Below, in pieces: positions 1-10,165 of a stretch of 64,000 nucleotides of DNA (the first letter of the stretch is position 1; each line of letters opens with the position of its first letter). Source of the DNA: Ilex aquifolium (Eukaryota > Streptophyta > Magnoliopsida > Aquifoliales > Aquifoliaceae); the NCBI GenBank assembly GCA_951799425.1, contig OX637409.1, positions 20,818,460-20,882,459 of the forward strand, written 5' to 3'. The notes beneath the pieces are model-generated. The model had not been told where the DNA came from and did not search any database. It saw nothing but the letters and a program-made list of their open reading frames with translations. Both the position numbers and the translations under genes were made by a program.

Positions 1-2009
1 ACTAACTGGGAGTTAAAAGCAGATGGTCAGTTAAAAGCAGATGGTCATAGACTCATAATACTAATCCAAGTATGTCAAAAACTAAAAGAAAGAGAAAAAG
101 AAATTTGACAAGAAGCTGGCAGACCAAAGATGGAGAAGAGAAAAGCAACACAGAATTCTAACAGATTGAGTTTGTAATCCAAATTTTCCCAATTCTTGAT
201 TTGTATCCTTAATCATCAATTGTAACCCTAACTTGTATTTAGATTATTTATTTGGAAGGGCCTTCCCTGGATCAATCTATCTTCGGTCATCTTGCCCTCA
301 AATTGAAAACATGTTCTCTTGCCTGATGGACAATTGATTGCTTATCTTTTGCTTTGCTTTGCTTTGTTTTGTTCAAATCTGCAACCATTAATGTTATTAT
401 TTACAATGATTAACCTGTAAGTAATTTTCGATTACAGTTTGCTTTGGAACTCTTATCAAAAATATAAAATAAACATGAATTCACCATGTGTGTGAAGATT
501 TATAGTTAAGAGTGTTCCAAAACTAAGTCCACTCTTATCACACCACGTACTAAACAAAACCCATGATACATGTAACAATGGGCAAAGCAACACAATAAAA
601 ACCATCTACTTTTCTTAGGCATTCATCTAGGTGAAGAAAGCCTTGATTAGAAAGTCTACATCATCTAAAGAACCGTGCATCGTGCGCAAGTCCACAAAGA
701 GGAGTGGATAACTGCAACACCATTTGTCCCACAAAGATTACAACTTCACAAGCAAGCATTGCGCTGAAGGCTGTACAATCCCAATTAGAAGGAGTTATCA
801 CCCATTACTCTTACATTCTTTAATAATAGATTCACTTGAAAAGTCAAGTAGACTCAAAATATTAACTATTAAGTTGCTACGGGACATTTATCATAGAATA
901 ACGTCACAAAAAAGCGAACATAACAGTAAATCAGTAACCATAGCAGAAAAACACAAAAAAATAAAATGAATGATTGTGTACAGTCTATCAAACAAGTATC
1001 TGAGGTTTTAATTTATCAATTTCTTCACTTTCCATATATTTAGAAGGTTCATAAACAACGTGGTGTGGTGGAATGTGAAATAAATGGACAAAGTCACATG
1101 GTATTCTAGGAAATTTGTCACAAACACAAAAAAACCCGAAATTCTTCCACCTTCTTGTGGGAAATTTGTATTAATAAAACTTAATGCTTAATTAACTTCA
1201 AATGAACTTTCACTAGAGCAAAAAAATCGACATTGGAATATGATGAAAGCATAGTAAATGAAAAAGACGTCGTTGATATGATGCCACGCCAAAAAACTAG
1301 CTCCAAGTGGAGCTCATGAGTCTCACAGTAGTGGTGAAAGTATAATAAGTTTTTGATATGATGCCTAAGCCAAAAAATAAGCTCCAAGTGAAGCTTATGA
1401 TTCTCAGACATAGACTGGTCAAAAACCATCTTGTACACCCCACTGTTACCCGATCATCAGTGCCAAAGTTCTTCGCCATAAACCCGAAATACTTCATTTC
1501 CGGCCCTGAAACCCACCTTTAAAAACCATGATTTCTACACACAATTCGACCTCCCTCTAAAAATATCACAGTATCAATGACATAAAATGAGTAAGAGAGG
1601 CATTAATATTGAATTCCAGAAATGGGTATACTTTAAAGTAAAAGCAGACACTTCCAAGTGTCACCAGCTCCCCTATCCTGGTGTATTGCATACATAAACA
1701 TCATACACTACAAACTAAAAAGTAACTAAAGAACATATATCCAATTCTTGCTAACAGTGCAAAACTAGCTAAAAACTTGCTGAGAAAACTAATGCATCTT
1801 CCCGTACTCCCCTACTGCCAAAGTGTTCAATTATTTCTGAGAAAATACTTCCCACCAAGAATAAATCTCATTATTTTTAAGGAAATTTCCACATAAAAAC
1901 AAAAAGATCCTAAAAACCGCAAGTCGTAACATATAGAATCGAAATTAAATGAAAACTAAACCATCAAATTTCATTTACCATTCAAATAAATTATCATCCA
2001 ATTACTCAC
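1..2009. other. Gene-free left flank, possibly ABCF intron 1
   Basis: No exon of any recognised protein was found on either strand. If the ABCF gene whose first exon ends at 2010 is complete, this stretch is the start of its first intron and the ATP-binding cassettes lie beyond position 1. Positions 300-380 hold a TTTGC/GCTTT-rich run. Positions 1275-1415 hold two imperfect copies of a unit containing TGATATGATGCC followed by AGCTCCAAGTG. Nothing else could be supported. Confidence 0.4.
1270..1415. repeat. Imperfect two-copy tandem repeat
   Basis: The segments near 1275-1345 and 1355-1410 both contain TGATATGATGCC, a CCAAAAAA tract, AGCTCCAAGTG, AGCT(C/T)ATGA and TCTCA in the same order, with about 80 bases between equivalent positions. 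Two units only, no coding potential recognised. Confidence 0.55.
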
Positions 2010-2240
2010 CCGGATGTCCCGAGAAAGAGGATGTGAACACAAAACACCGGTACAAGTCCGATCAGAAATCTGAAGAGCTTCCACTCCGTTCGCGAAATTA
2101 TCGGCGCTTCCGTTTTGTGCATTAGCTGACGTCTCTGCTACTGTCGCCGCCTTCGACGCCGCCGCAGCCTTCCCTCCTCTCTTCGCAGCTGCCGCTGCCT
2201 TCTTCTGCGCCGCCTTCTTCTTGCTCGCGTCCGACACCAT
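2010..2240 (-). CDS. ABCF1: ABC transporter F family member 1 (GCN20-type), exon 1
   Basis: The exon reads [20 protein letters not shown], then [11 protein letters not shown], an Asn/Ala-rich linker, GVEALQIS and [18 protein letters not shown]. That is the characteristic Lys/Ala-rich start of plant ABCF1/GCN20 proteins. These are soluble twin-ATPase proteins linked to translation control through GCN2 and carry no membrane domain. The ATG at 2240-2238 directly follows a leader-intron acceptor. The exon closes with CGG followed by GTGAGT (donor at 2009-2008, phase 0), after 77 codons. The two ATP-binding cassettes (Walker A, LSGGQ) are not in the window; they would lie to the left past an intron of at least 2 kb. 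Open frame and good splice sites suggest a live gene. A true truncation cannot be excluded. A decayed second copy lies at 47590-47801. Confidence 0.8.
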
Positions 2241-2346
2241 CTATTTTCCCAAAAATCAAATTAAAAATCAGAATTCAACAAAAATAAAAAATAAAAAATA
2301 AAAAAAGATAATAATCAGAGAGAAATACAAGGAAAATCGAACAAAC
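2241..2346 (-). other. 5' leader intron of the ABCF gene
   Basis: On the minus strand the leader reads CTCAAG then GTTTGTTCG (donor at 2346-2345), followed by a T-rich stretch and GGGAAAATAG (acceptor at 2242-2241), immediately before ATGG. The 106-base intron sits just before the start codon, as in many highly expressed plant genes. The duplicate at 47802-47896 keeps both splice sites (donor GTACGT). Confidence 0.75.
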
Positions 2347-2509
2347 CTTGAGATCAGGAGTTGTGTGGAGACAGGAATAAGGAGATTGAAAGAGGTCGAT
2401 AGGATAGAGAAATTGGGAGATCTAGGGTTAAAACTACTGTGTACTTCTCTCCGCCACTACAGATACGGAGAGAGGCAAGCTCGATTGGGGTCCGAGAATG
2501 AGAGTATTA

Positions 2510-2660
2510 GAGGATTCGCTACTGTGGAGTTTCGCGATATTTATAGAGGGTGTGTGGGAGAGGGAAGGTACACGTGTCAAATTTACGTAGTGTGTAGAAT
2601 ATCTGAACGGTGTTGTGACTGTGACTGTGACTGTGACTGTGCTTCCGTACTTGTGTACTG
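2510..2660 (-). promoter_or_regulatory. ABCF core promoter with TATA box and G-box
   Basis: Reading leftward, a TATAAATA box lies at 2545-2538. Upstream are an ACACGTGTCA element (G-box/ABRE core CACGTG near 2569-2574) and a GTGACT hexamer run at about 2611-2640. The duplicated promoter at 48060-48160 keeps TATAAAAA and the CACGTG core but has only about two hexamer units. The 5' leader runs from about 2510 to the leader intron. The transcription start is inferred from TATA spacing only. Confidence 0.6.
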
Positions 2661-2936
2661 ATTAATCGGGTCATATGTTCACTCGCCGCCTCCGACCAGG
2701 ATAACCGGGCCGGGCCCATTATTTGGACTCCGTCGACTTTTGTAAATTTGAGTCTGAGTTTGTTCAACTTATTTTTTTAAATGAATATAAAAAATTATTT
2801 AAATTCGATTTATTTAAAAAATAAATTAAGCCCGAGTCCGAGTAACTCAACTATTTTACTTACAAACGATCCGAGCCTTTTAACTCGTCTCGATTAATAT
2901 CCCTTAGTCCAACTAGATGGTAAATTTTTTGGGGCC

Positions 2937-3740
2937 TGATGAGCCAAGCCCAAGGGCCTAATTCATGTTACAAGCCCAAGGGCCTAACTTCAAGAGGTCC
3001 AGTTAGCCAAGCCCGATGTGGTCAACCCGGTCAAGATCATCAAGTTCAAGGAGCTACATTAGTAAGGAGCACACAAGGTCATCCAAGGACCCCCTGGCGC
3101 CCAAACTGGGCGCCTAGACCATCTCAGGCGCCCAGCCCTCCTCCTCGGGAGCCCAGGTCTCCTCATCAGGCGCCTAGCCCTCCTCCTCAGGCGCCCAGCC
3201 CTCCTCCTCTACCACCTTGGAGTAAGGGTCGTCCAAAGGCCTCCTCCTCGCCACATTGGAGTAAGGATATCCAAGAGCCTCCTCCTCGCCACGATCATCC
3301 AAGAGCCTCATCCAAGCCGCATTGGAAGAAGTCAACCCTTTGACCAAGTCTCATGGAGAGCACCTCAACGGTCTCATCAGTTGAGGAGAAGCCGCAAGTC
3401 CCCACCGGAATAGTTGGGTAGTTGCCACTAAATAGCCCCATTCTGTTGGGGAACGACTATAAAATGTAAGTCTCTCCCACACTTGGGGGAGGATGAGATC
3501 AGAACACAGAAGGAAGAAGGCAGATCACACTCAATAGAGCATAAAACTCCTCTTCCTCTCCAATCTGTAACTCTCCGTTCACCGGAATCAATAAAATACC
3601 GGCAACCCTCTGCCATTCCAAAGTGGACGTAGGTCAAACTGACCGAACCATTATAAATCTCGTCTCTCTCTACTTTAATTATTACTTTATTTCCAACTTA
3701 CTTGACTAGTGATGTGCAAAGTCGAATTTGTGCATCATTA
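2937..3740 (+). repeat. Left LTR
   Basis: The 804-base LTR has TGATGA...TCATTA ends; the right LTR ends in TCATCA, so the last dinucleotide pair here carries a C-to-T change. A promoter-like TATAAAA lies at 3458-3464 and AATAAA at 3590-3595, consistent with a U3-R-U5 layout. The U3 part contains repeated GGCGCC(C/T)AG motifs (3090-3205). Confidence 0.92.
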
Positions 3741-3743
3741 GTT

Positions 3744-3760
3744 TGGCGCCGTCTGTGGGA
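3744..3760 (+). other. Primer binding site
   Basis: TGGCGCCGTCTGTGGGA begins three bases after the LTR. The first nine bases (TGGCGCCGT) match the complement of the plant tRNA-Asp 3' end and the rest is diverged, as is common in Ty3/gypsy elements. The tRNA assignment is inference. Confidence 0.75.
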
Positions 3761-3802
3761 AAGACAAAATTCTCATTTCCAAACACTTTCTCTGTTGAAT
3801 CA

Positions 3803-4249
3803 ATGGCGATCACTACCCGATCGGTGAACCAGCCTGAGAATAACCAACTAAGAAGAGGAGGTTACTCCTCCCCCAACCATCCCAAGTACGCAGCAGATGC
3901 TGGAGACCACGCAGCAGCTTGTGGCCCAAAACCAGCGGATCCTTCAACTAATGCTCGTTGGGCAAGGAGGAGCATAACCTGGACCTCAAGTGAGAGGAGT
4001 TCCACGCCTGGGGTGTCAAGGAGCTCCCCACATGGGTGTTCCTCATCTAGCCGCCCCCTTAAGAGCCCCCTTGGGCGCCCAGCATGAAGGACCTCCCCAT
4101 GAGGGACCTCAACCTCCTCCTCTAGCTCCTGCTCTCCATGGTGGAGACCCTTATCTCCAAGAGGATGAGGGTGAAAACCAAAGCATTGAGCACAGAGCCA
4201 TTTCCATGACAATTCAAAAAGATCTCCCAACCAGTGGGACAAAAAGATA
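3803..4249 (+). pseudogene. Retrotransposon gag N-terminal fragment
   Basis: After the PBS the frame opens with MAITTRSVNQPENNQLRRGG, typical of the start of Tat/Athila-type gag. It continues in shifting frames through a Gln-rich helix and a Gly/Pro-rich stretch to a stop near 4249. The reading frame is broken near 3950, so no full gag could be made. Its place directly after the PBS fits gag. The later gag part is displaced to about 4990-5170. Confidence 0.6.
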
Positions 4250-4273
4250 AAAGAGGTGTAAAACCAACTAGGT

Positions 4274-4975
4274 GACGCCTTCAACGCCATCAAAGCACAA
4301 GCACTGGCAGATTTCATTGCTGAGCTGACTTCAGCACAAGAGGAGAACAACAAGCTTTCCACCTCGCCCCGCGAGGACACCTCAACTCTCGACAAGGACG
4401 TACAGGAGCTCGATGAGGATAGCCTGACGCCCATCAAGGATCCCCAGGCGCTCAGGCCTCTTCAGCCACCCCTGATGGCGCCCAGGCCTCTTCAGCCACC
4501 CTTGCTGGCACCCAAACAAGGCCCTCAGGCACCCAGGCCTCTTCAGCCACCCCTGATGGCGCCCAGTCCTCTTCAGCCACCCCTGCTGGCGCCCAGGCAA
4601 GGCCCTCAGGCGCCCAGGCCCCTTCAGCCACCCTTGATGGCGCCCAGGCAAGTCCCTCTGGCGTCCAGACCCCTTCTGGATCCCAACCTGGTACCCAGGC
4701 GACTCGCCCTATGGACTTACCTCTTCCAGAAACCTCTGAGCAGCCTTCTCCATCACTCTGGAAACTCTACGTCGACGGCTCCTCAACCAACGAAGGAGGA
4801 GGAGCGGGCCTTATCTTGATCAGCACCGACGGCACTCACATCAAGTATGTAGTGAAGCTTCACTTCATCGCCTCCAACAATGAGGCAGAATATGAAGCCC
4901 TCATCTCTAGCCTAAGGTTGGCAATAGAGATGGAAACTCAACACCTTCTTTCTCATAGTGACTCTCAGCTCAAAA
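4274..4975 (+). pseudogene. Retrotransposon RNase H fragment with expanded Pro-rich linker
   Basis: Near 4286-4330 the frame encodes AIKAQALADFIAELTSAQ, the conserved segment that precedes the additional RNase H domain of Tat-lineage Ty3/gypsy elements. It runs into an acidic linker and then a PLQPPLMAPR-type repeat (4446-4640). In another frame, 4711-4970 gives LWKLYVDGSSTNEGGGAGL and NNEAEYEAL, the first catalytic Asp and the Glu of RNase H. The second half of the domain is missing. The minisatellite has expanded inside the linker and changed the frame. No active enzyme is expected. Confidence 0.75.
4446..4650 (+). repeat. Minisatellite, about 30-bp units
   Basis: About seven units of the form CTCTTCAGCCACCC followed by TGATGGCGCCCAGG are repeated with point changes and short insertions. 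Translated, they give a Pro/Leu/Gln repeat. They lie in the linker of the RNase H fragment. Confidence 0.85.
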
Positions 4976-4989
4976 TCGAGGAGCCCAAT

Positions 4990-5180
4990 GACAAAGTCAT
5001 CATGACCGCCTTCCTGGGAGGTCTCTGCTCATCGAGTTTCCGCTTTTCGGTAATAAAGCGACCACCAAAGAGCATGTCAGAACTATTGGCAAAGCTCGAA
5101 AATATATAACTGCTGAGGAAATCAATAGGTCTAGACAAGGTGAATCATCTCGCAATCACCAACAGCTTGACCTATCTCTG
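4990..5180 (+). pseudogene. Retrotransposon gag C-terminal fragment, displaced
   Basis: Immediately after the truncated RNase H the frame reads DKVIMTAFLGGL, then FRFSVIKRPPKSMSELLAK. After a frame change it reads RKYITAEEINRSRQ. This is the C-terminal part of the retrotransposon gag domain, normally upstream of protease and RT. The pol-then-gag order shows the internal region was rearranged by deletion and template switching, not by simple decay. Confidence 0.65.
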
Positions 5181-5650
5181 CACTGCACTGCTCTTAAGCA
5201 GGCAGCCTATATCCAGCTTAGCGGCTCTTTCGCGGGTTGCCAAAAGCTTGGCCTCTGCATTGCTCTTAAGCAGACAGTCTACCTCTGCACTGTTCTTAAA
5301 CATGCAGTCTACCTCTGCACTGTTCTCAAACAGGCAGCTTATCTCCAGCTTAGCGGCTCTCTCGCGGGTCGCCAAAAAAGTTTGGCCTCTGCACTGTTCT
5401 TAAACAGGCAGCCTACCTCTGCACTGCTCTCAACCAAGCAGCCTACCTCTGCATTGCTCTCAAGCAGGCATCCCACCTACCTCTGCACTGTTCTTAAACA
5501 GGCAGCCTACCTCTGCACTGCTCTCAAGAAGGCAGTCCACCTACCTCTGCACTGTTCTTAAACAGACAGCCTACCTCTGCACTGCTCTCAAGCAGGCAGC
5601 CCACCTGCCTCTGCACTGTTCTCAAACAGGCAGCCTATACCTCAAGCTTA
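5165..5650 (+). repeat. Tandem repeat, CTCTGCACTG units
   Basis: More than a dozen units of about 30 bases, each built on CTCTGCACTG(C/T)TCT followed by an AAGCAGGCAGCC-like end, fill this stretch. Longer variants contain CAGCTTAGCGGCTCT. No protein is recognised. Confidence 0.8.
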
Positions 5651-5859
5651 AGGACTCTCTCATGGGTCGCCAAAAGCTCGGTCTCAAAAGGTGTAGCTCT
5701 CTTACGAGCAGTCCTTAAACTCTAGATTTGCTCTCGCGCAAGCAGCCTGCCTCTCTCTCCAGGTAATCATGTTAAATATTTTAATGTTTGGAATAACGTT
5801 ATTTTTGTCATCTCTAGGCAGGACCTTACAACTTAGGTCGTCTGCAACCCGAGGGACTA

Positions 5860-6433
5860 CATTAGATCAGCCTACCTAGCTGCCTGACCGCCCTAGTCAG
5901 CCGCCCTGGTCGCCCAGATCAACCTTTGCACTCCCCTCTACGCAAGCCTCCTCGCCAAAATGCCTCCTACCTTAATAGAGCTCGCTCGCAAGGGGCCTAC
6001 ATCCGTACAAGCATGGGCGCCCACCATGCCACCTATTTCAATGGAGCTCACCAGGCGCCCAGGCCATCACACCAAACGCCCAAGCCTGGCGCCCAGACAC
6101 TCTCAGACGCCCAGGTCTCCTCCTTAGGCGCTCAGGTCTCCTCCCAGGCGCCCAGCACAAGTGCCCAGTACCTCTCAGGCGCCCAAGGCAGCCCCATGCT
6201 CACCCAAGGCGCCCAAGACAGCCTAGGCTCGCCCAAGACAGCCTATGCTCGCCCAAGATAGCCTAGGCTCGCCCAAGACAGCTCAGGCTAGCCCAAGGTG
6301 CTCGAAACGAGGCTTATAATATATCAAATCGCAGCTCTCGACGAGCTCTACAAGACTCACAGCCTTAGGCTGTGAGTGATGCTGTAAAAAGTCCAAAAAA
6401 GACTCAGAAACAGCTGTTTTGGCCTCCCGAAGT

Positions 6434-6468
<35 letters not shown>

Positions 6469-6555
6469 TTTCAGCTGCCTACTCCTGCTCGCCCAGGTCA
6501 CTTCTAGCTCGCCCAGGACACTGTCTGGTCGCCCAAAAGCTGTCTGGTCGCCCAA
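5860..6555 (+). repeat. GGCGCCCAG / CTCGCCCA-rich internal spacer
   Basis: Irregular repeats of GGCGCCCAG (6050-6200) and GCTCGCCCAAGACAG (6210-6300), then GTCGCCCAAA units (6485-6560). A duplicated GAGGCTTATAATATATCAAA segment occurs at about 6311 and 6619. A T-run/A-run of about 36 bases lies at 6430-6468. Confidence 0.7.
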
Positions 6556-6823
6556 AACCGTACACCCAGCTCCCTGCTCGAAATTTTGACCGTAACTTTT
6601 TATCCGTTACTCAAAATGAGGCTTATAATATATCAAATCGAAGCTCTCGACGAGCCCTACAAGACTCATAGCATTTGGCTGTGATTGATGCTGTTGAAAG
6701 CTCAAAAAATGCCTAAAAGCACAAGTTTTGGCCTCCCGAAATTTTTCCAGTTATGCCTGTCAGCCGAAAATTCAAAATCAACTGAATGCCCTCCTCTCCA
6801 AGTTCCATTGGACACAGGGCATT

Positions 6824-6833
6824 GGGGGGCAAA
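6824..6833 (+). other. Polypurine tract
   Basis: GGGGGGCAAA abuts the right LTR (TGATGAG), the expected position for second-strand priming in an LTR retrotransposon. Confidence 0.8.
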
Positions 6834-7644
6834 TGATGAGCCAAGCCCAAAGGCCCAACTCATGTTACAAGCCCAAGGGCCTAACTTCAAGAGGTCCAGT
6901 TAGCCAAGCCCGATGTGGTCAACCCGGTCAAGATCATCAAGTTCAAGGAGCTACATTAGTAAGGAGCACACAAGGTCATCCAAGGACCCCCTGGCGCCCA
7001 AACTGGGCGCCTAGACCATCTCAGGCGCCCAGCCCTCCTCCTCGGGAGCCCAGGTCTCCTCATCAGGCGCTTAGCCCTCCTCCTCAGGCGCCCATCCCTC
7101 CTCCTCTACCACCTTGGAGTAAGAGTCGTCCAAAGGCCTCCTCCTCGCCACATTGGAGTAAGGATATCCAGGAGCCTCCTCCTCGCCACGATCATCCAAG
7201 AGCCTCATCCAAGCCGCATTGGAAGAAGTAAACCCTTTGACCGAGTCTCATGGAGAGCACCTCAACAGTCTCATCAGTTGAGGAGAAGCCGCAAGTCCCC
7301 ACCGGAATAGTTGGGTAGTTGCCACTAAATAGCCCCATTCTGTTGGGGAACGACTATAAAATGTAAGCCTCTCCCACACTTGGGGGAGGATGAGATCAGA
7401 ACACAGAAGGAAGAAGGAAGAAGGCAGATCACATTCGATAGAGCATAAAACTCCTCTTCCTCTCCAATCTGTAACTCTCCGTTCACCGGAATCAATAAAA
7501 TACAGGCAACCCTCTGCCATTCCAAAGTGGACATAGGTCAAACTGACCGAACCACTATAAATCTCGTCTCTCTCTACTTTAATTATTACTTTATTTCCAA
7601 CTTACTTGACTAGTGATGTGCAAAGTCGAATTTGTGCATCATCA
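6834..7644 (+). repeat. Right LTR
   Basis: The 811-base direct copy of 2937-3740 has intact TGATGA...TCATCA ends. It differs by roughly 17 substitutions and a 7-base AAGGAAG duplication near 7405. Confidence 0.92.
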
Positions 7645-7718
7645 GGGCCCATAATGTTTAGAAAAAATCACATAACTTTTTTTTGTTTTGAGTAATGTTA
7701 GCCTAACAAAAACAAAAT

Positions 7719-8730
7719 TGGAGAATTACACTAACATTTCTTGAAGTTAGTCATTTAATCATTCAAACTTCTTGACATTTGAAATATTACACATAGATTC
7801 TCTAAGGTTTATACATGCGTAACACTTAAACTTCTGCCGTTAATATCCGCTAATATATCCGTTAGTAAATTACATACAGACTCCCTGAAATTTATAAGCG
7901 TATAATATTTAGACCCCTCAAGTTTAAAATGTTATACTTAGACCAAAAATACTCAAATTAAATATTTTAAATTGTATAACCAAAATTCATGTTTTATTAT
8001 AACATTTATTGAAATAAAATTAAAAATAAAAATCTAATTTTTTTAAAAAAAATCATAATTAATATACAATTATATTATCTATTGAAATTTAATTTGGTCG
8101 TTCAAACGACTAAATTAAACTACCAAATTATCCTAATTAAAGCTATAATATATTATGTCTATTACAGTTTGATTTCTTGTTTGATTTTTTAATTTATTCC
8201 AATAGATTTATGATTTTTTAAGAAAAATTAGATTTTTAATTTTAATTTTATTTTAATAAATGACATAATATAACATAAATTTTAATTGTAAAATTCATGT
8301 TCTATTATGAATGACTTAAACCCCTTGTTTGACTTTTTTAGTTTTTTTAGTTTTCCAGTATATAGTATAATTGTATACTAATTGGGATTTTTTAAGAAAA
8401 AAAAAATAAAATTTTGATTTTATTTTAATAAATGATACAATAGAACATAAAATTTGGTTTTAAAATTTAAAATATCGAATATTTTATCTTTAATTTGAGT
8501 ATTTTTTGTTTAAGTATAATATTTTAATATTGAAGAGTCTAAGTATTATACACCTGTAAACTTCAGGGGTCTGTGTATAATTTATTAATGAATATACTAA
8601 CAGACATTTGACGGCATGTGTCTAAGTGTTATGCGCGTACAAATCTCAGGAGTCTATGTGTAATATTTTAAATATCAGTAAATCTGAGTGATTAAGTGAC
8701 AAACCTCAGAAAATTTGAGTGTAATTCTCC
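7719..8730. mobile_element. Mutator-type MITE with very long terminal inverted repeats (copy A)
   Basis: The 1.0-kb element starts TGGAGAATTACAC and ends GTGTAATTCTCC. The arms remain complementary for several hundred bases (TTAAGTGACAAACCTCAG-like on one side, its complement on the other), so it can form a long hairpin. AAACAAAAT occurs on both sides (7710-7718 and 8731-8739), a 9-bp target duplication typical of Mutator-like elements. The duplicate block has a single AAACAAAAT at 48685-48693 and no element. No ORF of note. Confidence 0.85.
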
Positions 8731-8739
8731 AAACAAAAT

Positions 8740-9280
8740 AGACTAAAATAAAGATCAAATGATTTAACACTATAATAATGAAATTTTTTGTCTCATCTTT
8801 AATCTTTTCATATCCAATATTTACTTACCACATCCTTTGTCACTTCATTTCGACTCTATTTTTAATTTTATCGTATTGTTGGTGTATCATTGCTCGTTTG
8901 TTTTTCACTAAAGTGCTATCAGTGTGTGCAAATTGGTAACAAATTGTGGGCACGAAACTATTTTGAGAGTGGGATTGTAAGTGTATAGTAATAATCCAAA
9001 TAAAAAAATTTAACCCTATAAGAAATATAAGCTCCATAAAAAGCCAAGATTAAGTCTAAATAATTTTTTAGGTGTGGGTCCATTTTTTCGATTTATTTGA
9101 GAGGAAGTATATGTATAAATATTGTACTCTATTAAGTTCAATTTTAATAAAATATCTTGTGATTAGATACAAAATTCAGATAATATTTGAATTTTTTTAC
9201 TTACTTACTTTTTTATTAAATTATGCGTAATTCTTATTCTTTCACTCTTTATCTTCTCCTATTTCTCACACCGTTAGTCT
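8740..9280. other. Noncoding part of block 1
   Basis: Positions 8820-9050 are similar to 56070-56430 in block 2 (for example CAAATTG...ATTGTGGGCACGAA and AGCTCCATAAAAAGCC). No gene was recognised. Confidence 0.6.
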
Positions 9281-9284
9281 CTCT

Positions 9285-10165
9285 CTTTCCCTCTCTCTCC
9301 ATTATTCTTTCCTCTATTTTATCTCTCTCTCTCTCTGTTACTCTTTCTAACTCTCCCCTATTTTTTTCTCTCTCCCATTAATAATTTATTTTTTTCAAAT
9401 ATGTAAATATTTGATTTGATTTTTCATCTCTCTCCCCTATTTTCTCTCATTGTTACTCTTTTTCCTTATTCTCTCTCTTCATATCAATGTTATAATAACA
9501 CAATTACACTAATCAGTTACAATTGCCCTATAATACACTAACCAGTTACTCATGTGTTCTGATAAACCAAACTGTTACACTAAATAATTACACAAAATTA
9601 CGACACCAACTCAATTTGTCATTCAATTGTTTACATAATTCAAAGAGTTATACTATTTAATATCATGACATGATTAAATCAATTATATACACTAAATTTG
9701 ATATAATGGTAAACTGTTTTGTGTAATGGTAAATTCAATTTGATGTATATAATTGGTGTAATCATATTGTGATACTAAATGATGTAATTCTTTGGTTTAT
9801 GTAAACAACTAAATGAGAAATTGAGTCGGTGTTTGTAATTTTCGTGTAATTGTTTAGTGTAATTGGTTAATTTATTAGAATAGATGAGTAATTATATGGT
9901 GTATTATAGGGTAATTATAACTAATTGGTGTAATTGTGTTGTTGTAATATTGATATAAGGAGGGAAAGCGAGAAAGAGTAACCGTAAGGGAAAATAAGAT
10001 GACAGATGAAAAAATTAAATTAAATCTTTACATATTTAAAAAAAAAAAATTATCAATGTGGAGGAGAGAGAGAGATAAATATACAAAAAATATGAAAGAT
10101 AGAGTGAGAGTAATGGAGAGGGGGAGAGAGAGAGAGAGAGAGAGTAATGGAGTAATGAATGGTCT
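9285..10165. repeat. Large imperfect fold-back centred near 9715
   Basis: The left arm has TCTCTCTC, GTTACTCT, CCCATTAATAATTTATTT, AAATATGTAAATATTTGATT and TTTTTCATC. The right arm carries their reverse complements in mirror order (GATGAAAAAATTAAA, TTTACATATTT, GGAGAGAGAGAG, AGAGTAATGGAG). Central sequence repeats GTGTAATTG and CAATTACAC motifs. The whole could form a hairpin of about 400 bp per arm. No terminal duplication was identified, so the element type is unknown. Confidence 0.6.

Larger units (their letters stand above)
2937..7644 (+). mobile_element. Non-autonomous Ty3/gypsy (Tat-like) LTR retrotransposon
   Basis: This 4.7-kb element has two LTRs of about 0.8 kb, both starting TGATGAGCCAAGCC and ending GTGCATCA(T/C)(T/C)A. 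It is flanked by the perfect 5-bp target duplication GGGCC (2932-2936 and 7645-7649). A primer binding site follows the left LTR and a polypurine tract precedes the right one. The internal 3.1 kb has no complete gag-pol. It contains a gag N-terminal fragment, a linker and N-terminal half of an RNase H domain, a gag C-terminal fragment, and long GC-rich tandem repeats. It must depend on another element's proteins. By eye the LTRs differ at roughly 17 substitutions, mostly transitions, plus one 7-bp indel (about 2%), so insertion is recent and later than the block duplication. The unoccupied site survives at 48557-48561. Confidence 0.93.

Noticed and set aside
1..480. Possible right half of a Copia LTR (CAATTGTAACCCTAACTTG and TTTGCTTTGC runs)
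   Set aside because: No terminal pair, PBS or target duplication is visible because the left side is outside the window.
3428..3637. Minus-strand ORFs in both LTRs, for example MTYVHFGMAEGC
   Set aside because: Antisense to the LTR R/U5 region and repeated only because the LTR is repeated; no family.
5165..5650. Regularly spaced repeats that might suggest a CRISPR-like array
   Set aside because: The units are contiguous tandem repeats without unique spacers, inside a plant retrotransposon.
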